Positions 59,895 through 64,000 of a stretch of 64,000 nucleotides of DNA are shown here, one piece after another (the first letter of the stretch is position 1; the number at the start of each line of letters is the position of its first letter). Source of the stretch: Brachypodium distachyon (lineage: Eukaryota; Streptophyta; Magnoliopsida; Poales; Poaceae); contig NC_016133.3 in assembly GCF_000005505.3 (NCBI RefSeq), positions 12,772,001 to 12,836,000 of the forward strand, in the 5' to 3' direction. A program made the translations under genes and the position numbers. The notes under the pieces are model-generated. The model was not told where the DNA came from, did not search any database, and worked only from the letters and a program-made list of their open reading frames with translations.

Positions 59895-60581
59895 ATAAGT
59901 TCTGTGTTTGTCAATTACGTTTTGGAAAGAAAAAAATTCGATCGGTCGATGGACATGCATAATTTATATTTGATACGTAAATCATTGAAATATTTGTGTC
60001 TCCGTTGCAACGCACGGGTACTTCGGTAGTAAGTTATTATGTTACTGTCGACTTTACAAGATCACGAAGATATCAGACTCAAACCAATCTTTTTTTCCCC
60101 TTAGACTAGATCGATGCCTCCTTGAGAGACACACGCAGGAATCTGCTACTTTACCGCTCTCTCAATTCTCAAAGCAGCAACCAATTGCCAGAAAGAAACC
60201 TGATCCATCCATCCGTGCTAAGCCAGAATTTTCTGAAAAGATGACGGCCGTTTGTGGCACGGAGGAATAAAGAGCTTTGATAGCTTGATCGATCACCCAA
60301 AGTCGCAGGAAGCTTCGCTGCAAGAATCCTCAGAACCACCAATACCCATCGCCCATCTTTCTCGGCCCAGCAGCTCCGCCATGGCCGTGCCTTGCTTCTT
60401 CTTCACATGATCTCTGCAGCAGCAACTTCCGAGAAAGGAACAGATCAAAGAGATCGACCGTGTACGTCTTCCTCGCGTGCTGCTATTAATTAACTAGTAG
60501 AGCTGCAGCAAAAGGCACCGCAGGTTCTTGGCCGCCGGTGTGTTGATCTTGAGCGAGCAGTGCAGTGCTTAATTGGTTGGC

Positions 60582-62925
60582 ATGGGCGCCGCGTTGAGCG
60601 TGCTGGTCGGGGGCCACCGGCGGGGACGAGGAACGGCGCCGGCGGCGAGGAGGGGGAGGAGCAGGGGGCTGCCGGGCGGCGGCGGCGGAGGGCAGCGAGA
60701 GCAGCGGCGGAGGGCGATGTTGTCCAAGAAGTACTCTTACATACCTGACACCTACACCTCCCTGGAGCAGGTGATCCAGAATGCGTGCAGGAGATCATCT
60801 CAGTTCATCTCCTTCTGATCAATTTTGCAGTTAATCTTGATGGTTGATTGATTGATCCTGAATCCTCGTTAATTTTGATTCAGGTGGCGGCGGCGCTGCG
60901 GGAGCAAGGGCTGGAGTCGTCGAACCTCATCCTGGGGATCGACTTCACCAAGAGCAACGAATGGACAGGTGAGAATTCTGTTCTTGTTCTTGTGCTTTTG
61001 ACTGCAATCAGCAATGGCGGAATTCAGTTTGGTTGATGACTCTGAACAGGGAAGCGGTCTTTCGAGGGGCAGAGCCTGCACAAGCTGGTTGAGGGGACGG
61101 GGAACCCGTACGAGAAGGCCATCGGCATCATCGGCAAGACGCTGGCTCCCTTCGACGACGACAACCTCATCCCCTGCTTCGGCTTCGGCGACGGTCAGTC
61201 AGTACTCAGTACCCGCCGCTTAATCAATCGCAATCAAATCACAATGCCGCCCCGCCGGAGACGAAGAAGAAGACGATTAACCTCTCTTGCAATGGGATGC
61301 AGCGACGACGCACGACTACGGGGTGTTCAGCTTCCACGGCGACGGCTCGCCGTGCCAGGGGTTCGAGGAGGTGCTGTCGTGCTACAGGAAGATCGTGCCG
61401 CACCTCAGGCTCTCCGGGCCGACGTCCTTCGCGCCCATCGTCGAGGCCGCCGTCGACATCGTCGACCGCTCCGGCGGACAGTACCACGTCCTCGTCATCG
61501 TCGCCGACGGCCAGGTCACCAACGCAGATTCATAACTCAATCAAAAACCCAACGCAGATTCATCTTGTTCAAAAATTTTCATTTTCTGATTCATTGTGCT
61601 GCTAGTTCTGTCACTTGCTAAAAACCATTAGTTGGTACTCCTACTGCATTGTTGCAGGTCACCAGGAGTGTTGATACAGATGAAGGTGATCTGAGCCCAC
61701 AGGAGAGAAGAACAGTCGACGCCATTGTCATGGCCAGGTGTTGACACATTGTTTATAAGTCCTTTTTTCTTCTTCTAATCTTCAATTTGGCTAACGAAAT
61801 AGAAGTTATATACTCCCTCCGTCCAACAAAAGATGACTCAAGTTTGTCAAAATTTGGATGTATCTAGACATGACTTAGTGTCTTAGTGTATAGATGCATT
61901 CAGATTTGGTCAAAGTTAAGACATACTTTGTTGGACGAGGGAATAATATATTTTTGGTGACATAAAACCGTTATAATCAAATTCCTGATCTTGGAGTACA
62001 GACTGTATATACCCGAATGGAGGGGAGTGAGTATTGTTTTTCTTGTCCATAAAAAAATTAAGTATGTAATTGCACGGATTATGATAGATGCAATGCAAAC
62101 AACTTTTTCTAATTCGACTTGCAAATAACAATCATCTTAAGTTTGTGATTTGTAAAATAAATCGAATAGACGAATTTGACACTTTTCTTGGTATTTAATT
62201 AGTGCGTACCCGTTGTCGATCGTGCTGGTCGGAGTCGGGGACGGGCCATGGGAGGACATGCGGAAGTTCGACGACAAGCTACCGGCACGGGCATTCGACA
62301 ACTTCCAGTTCGTCAATTTCACTGCCATCATGTCGAGGCCTGCCACGGCGCAACAGAAGGAGTCAGCCTTCGCGCTGGCCGCACTCATGGAGGTGCCCAT
62401 CCAGTACAAGGCCACCATGGAGCTCGGCATCCTCGGCCGGTCCACGGGGAAGGCCAAGAGGGTCGTGCCCGCCCCGCCTCCGCTGCCAACATCGTTGAGG
62501 AGGGAAGCTAGCAATGCGGCCACCTCCGCTACCACCGCGGAGCCCAGAGAAGATCAGGTAAACAAAATGCGGATTGTTCTCAAATTCATAAGATTATAAT
62601 TTTTCATGTGAACTATGTGACCCATCATGGATGCAATTCATATTCATGCATCTATACATATTTATATGGATACCCATGCAGGTGTGCCCAATCTGCTTGA
62701 CCAATGCCAAGGATCTAGCCTTTGGTTGTGGCCACATGGTATGTATACACACAGATGTTATTTTTGTTTATGGAACAAGTATATGGACACGTATTTATTC
62801 ATATAGTTATGTTTTTTTTTTTGCTGTGCCAACAACAGTGTTGCAGGGAGTGTGGGGACAACCTCACCAGATGCCCAATATGTCGAGAGGCGATCCGGTC
62901 TAAACTAAGACTATATCCGGGATGA
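60582..62925 (+). CDS. RGLG: RGLG-type E3 ubiquitin ligase (copine/vWA + RING), 402 aa
   Basis: Eight exons: 60582-60770, 60884-60968, 61050-61193, 61303-61514, 61658-61737, 62203-62557, 62682-62738, 62839-62925; phases close. N-terminal MGAALSV could be N-myristoylated, as in Arabidopsis RGLG1/2, and a basic Gly/Arg-rich stretch follows. The copine/vWA domain covers about 80-320 with NLILGIDFTKSNEWTG (MIDAS-like), TLAPFDDDNLIPCFGFGD, HVLVIVADGQVTRS and VGVGDGPWEDM. The C-terminal RING (357-395) has CPIC, CGHMCCREC and CPIC in the expected order and ends LRLYPG. RGLGs ubiquitylate signalling proteins in auxin, drought and ABA responses. The exon 1 donor GTGATC is weak but the phase fits. A MITE lies in intron 5. 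Confidence 0.93.
61813..61943. mobile_element. Stowaway MITE in intron 5 of the RGLG gene
   Basis: The element begins CTCCCTCCGTCCAACAAAAGATG and ends CATACTTTGTTGGACGAGGGA, flanked by TA. It belongs to the same family as the remnants at 5557 and 20096. Confidence 0.85.
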
Positions 62926-63248
62926 TAAACTAATTAAACGAAATACATATCTATATTTGTTTGAATTGTATATTTGGCGAGATGCATCGGAATTTCTGTT
63001 GAAGGAAGGAATTCGGATGATTCTACTATTTGTTTGGTTCTGTCCATTTTATTTGTTGAGCGTGCAGTATAAAAATTGCAACATTTTCTTTGTCTAATTC
63101 ATTCTATAATATTTCTGTTGGGGCATGATGATTTTCTGATATGGGTCTCGCCAAAAATCTATGTGGTGATGACCAAAGCCACGAAAAAGTTGGTTGGTTA
63201 ACATGCCAATTAGGCATAAGTCAAGTCTATCGTGGTGGCGTCACGACA
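62926..63248. other. RGLG downstream region
   Basis: A/T-rich 3' UTR and spacer; no gene. Confidence 0.5.
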
Positions 63249-64000
63249 GATGTCATAGAATGGCTTAAATTGGGGCCGATGGACGATGGAGGATTCGGAG
63301 GAGGAAGAACGTGAAGAGAAACAAGCACAAATCAATCAAGCTCACACAGATCTACCCAGGTTCGGAGCTCTCTTGCCGAGATAAGACTCCTACTCCTGTT
63401 TTCTTGTATTAGCCGGGATAAACAAGCTCTACAATGGTGCTCTTTGAGCTGTATTCTTGAGGAAGAAGAAGAAGAAGGGGGAAAACCCTAGATATCTAAG
63501 TGCTCCGTCCCTCTCTACAAAGGGGTAAGACTCTATTTATAGGCCGCCCATGTCACACTGACATGTGGGCCGAGTCTAACGTCATCTTCTTTGGGCCCCG
63601 TCGGGCACGCGGTTTGGTTCCCTCCAGGTAGCACCGTAGGGGACAAGACAACTTTACTTTTTCCTGGCACCCTGCAATGAGTACAGTTATCCTCTGCCGG
63701 CTTCCGTTAGAGATTCTTTTTCGGTGCTTCTTTTGTGCAGTCACCTGGCACCGGTACGTAAGCGCTGACCGCTTTTCTGAGATAATGATGACGCTGCTTT
63801 ACTCTGCACCGCGTGGTCAGGATAAGACCGTTGAGAGATCTCGGCCATCGCCGAGATCAAGGTGCTCGTCCTTATCCTGCAAACTCATAAGACAAGATAG
63901 TCATGTCGGCATTCGCCCGGGATGCCGACTTAGTGTTAGTTTGACGTTACGATGCCGGCATGCATAACCATGCCGGCTTTGCCTCCGTCATTTCGGCTAG
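63249..64000 (+). mobile_element. LTR-like sequence entering the right edge
   Basis: It starts TGTCATAGAATGG and contains ATCTACCCAGGTTCGGAGCTC and CTCTATTTATAGG (TATA-like, 63531-63543), features common in grass LTRs. No long coding frame is present. The right end lies outside the window, so the TG...CA ends and target duplication cannot be confirmed. The orientation is inferred from the TATA-like box. Confidence 0.45.

Larger units (their letters stand above)
57845..60581. other. Intergenic region, repeat-rich
   Basis: NHL gene promoter at the left; then imperfect tandem and inverted repeats (58287-58760, 58838-58999), a proline/arginine-rich open patch at 59480-59780 with no recognisable domain, three copies of a 20-bp motif (59779-59894), and the RGLG promoter and 5' UTR from about 60100. 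GCAACGCACGGGTACTTCGGTAGT near 60007-60030 matches a phrase common at ends of grass transposons. No gene supported. Confidence 0.5.

Noticed and set aside
1..64000. Bacterial-type features such as operons, CRISPR arrays, ribosome-binding sites or riboswitches
   Set aside because: The window is a plant nuclear sequence; none of these were found or expected.

Overview
The window is nuclear DNA from a grass, most likely a pooid. Evidence: split genes with GT-AG introns, GC-rich first exons, many short Stowaway-type MITEs with CTCCCTCC/GGAGGGAG ends and TA flanks, a short SINE resembling the Au SINE family, L1-type LINE fragments and a Ty3/gypsy element. Twelve protein genes in about 57 kb suggests a compact genome (Brachypodium-like), but the species cannot be fixed from the sequence alone. 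From memory, the neighbourhood of the P0, AAE14 and CYP703A genes resembles the start of rice chromosome 8; this needs a synteny check.

Layout. 1-5.6 kb is transposon wreckage: a gypsy element with internal deletions (358-4428, minus) sits against an L1-type LINE fragment (4429-5563, minus). Then follow: an ARM-repeat membrane protein (6.4-9.6 kb, +); a second LINE fragment (11.3-12.5 kb, -); AAE14-type 2-succinylbenzoate-CoA ligase (13.2-16.7, -); ribosomal stalk protein P0 (17.4-19.7, -); an NPH3/RPT2-like BTB protein (20.6-25.0, -); a plastid NCS1 nucleobase transporter (27.1-28.8, +); a GT31 galactosyltransferase with a galectin domain (30.2-34.2, +); an intronless PPR protein of the PLS-E class (35.1-37.1, +); cytochrome P450 CYP703A (38.5-40.3, +); a NOL1/NOP2/Sun RNA cytosine-5 methyltransferase (40.6-44.3, -); a triose-phosphate-translocator-family carrier with a GC-AG intron (47.4-51.1, -); a mitochondrial-looking thioredoxin-fold/NHL-repeat protein (51.7-57.8, -); and an RGLG-type copine/RING ubiquitin ligase (60.6-62.9, +). 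The last 0.8 kb resembles the start of an LTR.

The genes are independent loci of metabolism, translation, signalling and wall or pollen biology, with no operon-like link. Exon models were built by hand from splice motifs, reading phase and family knowledge; every full gene model below closes in frame. I found no convincing new multigene system. The most noteworthy signals are the GC-AG intron and 35-nt exon of the translocator, the SNL C-terminus of the phylloquinone enzyme, the thioredoxin fold without a CxxC, a SINE with an intact target-site duplication, a nested MITE, several MITE-bearing introns, and small uncharacterised tandem repeats near 45.6 kb and 58-60 kb.
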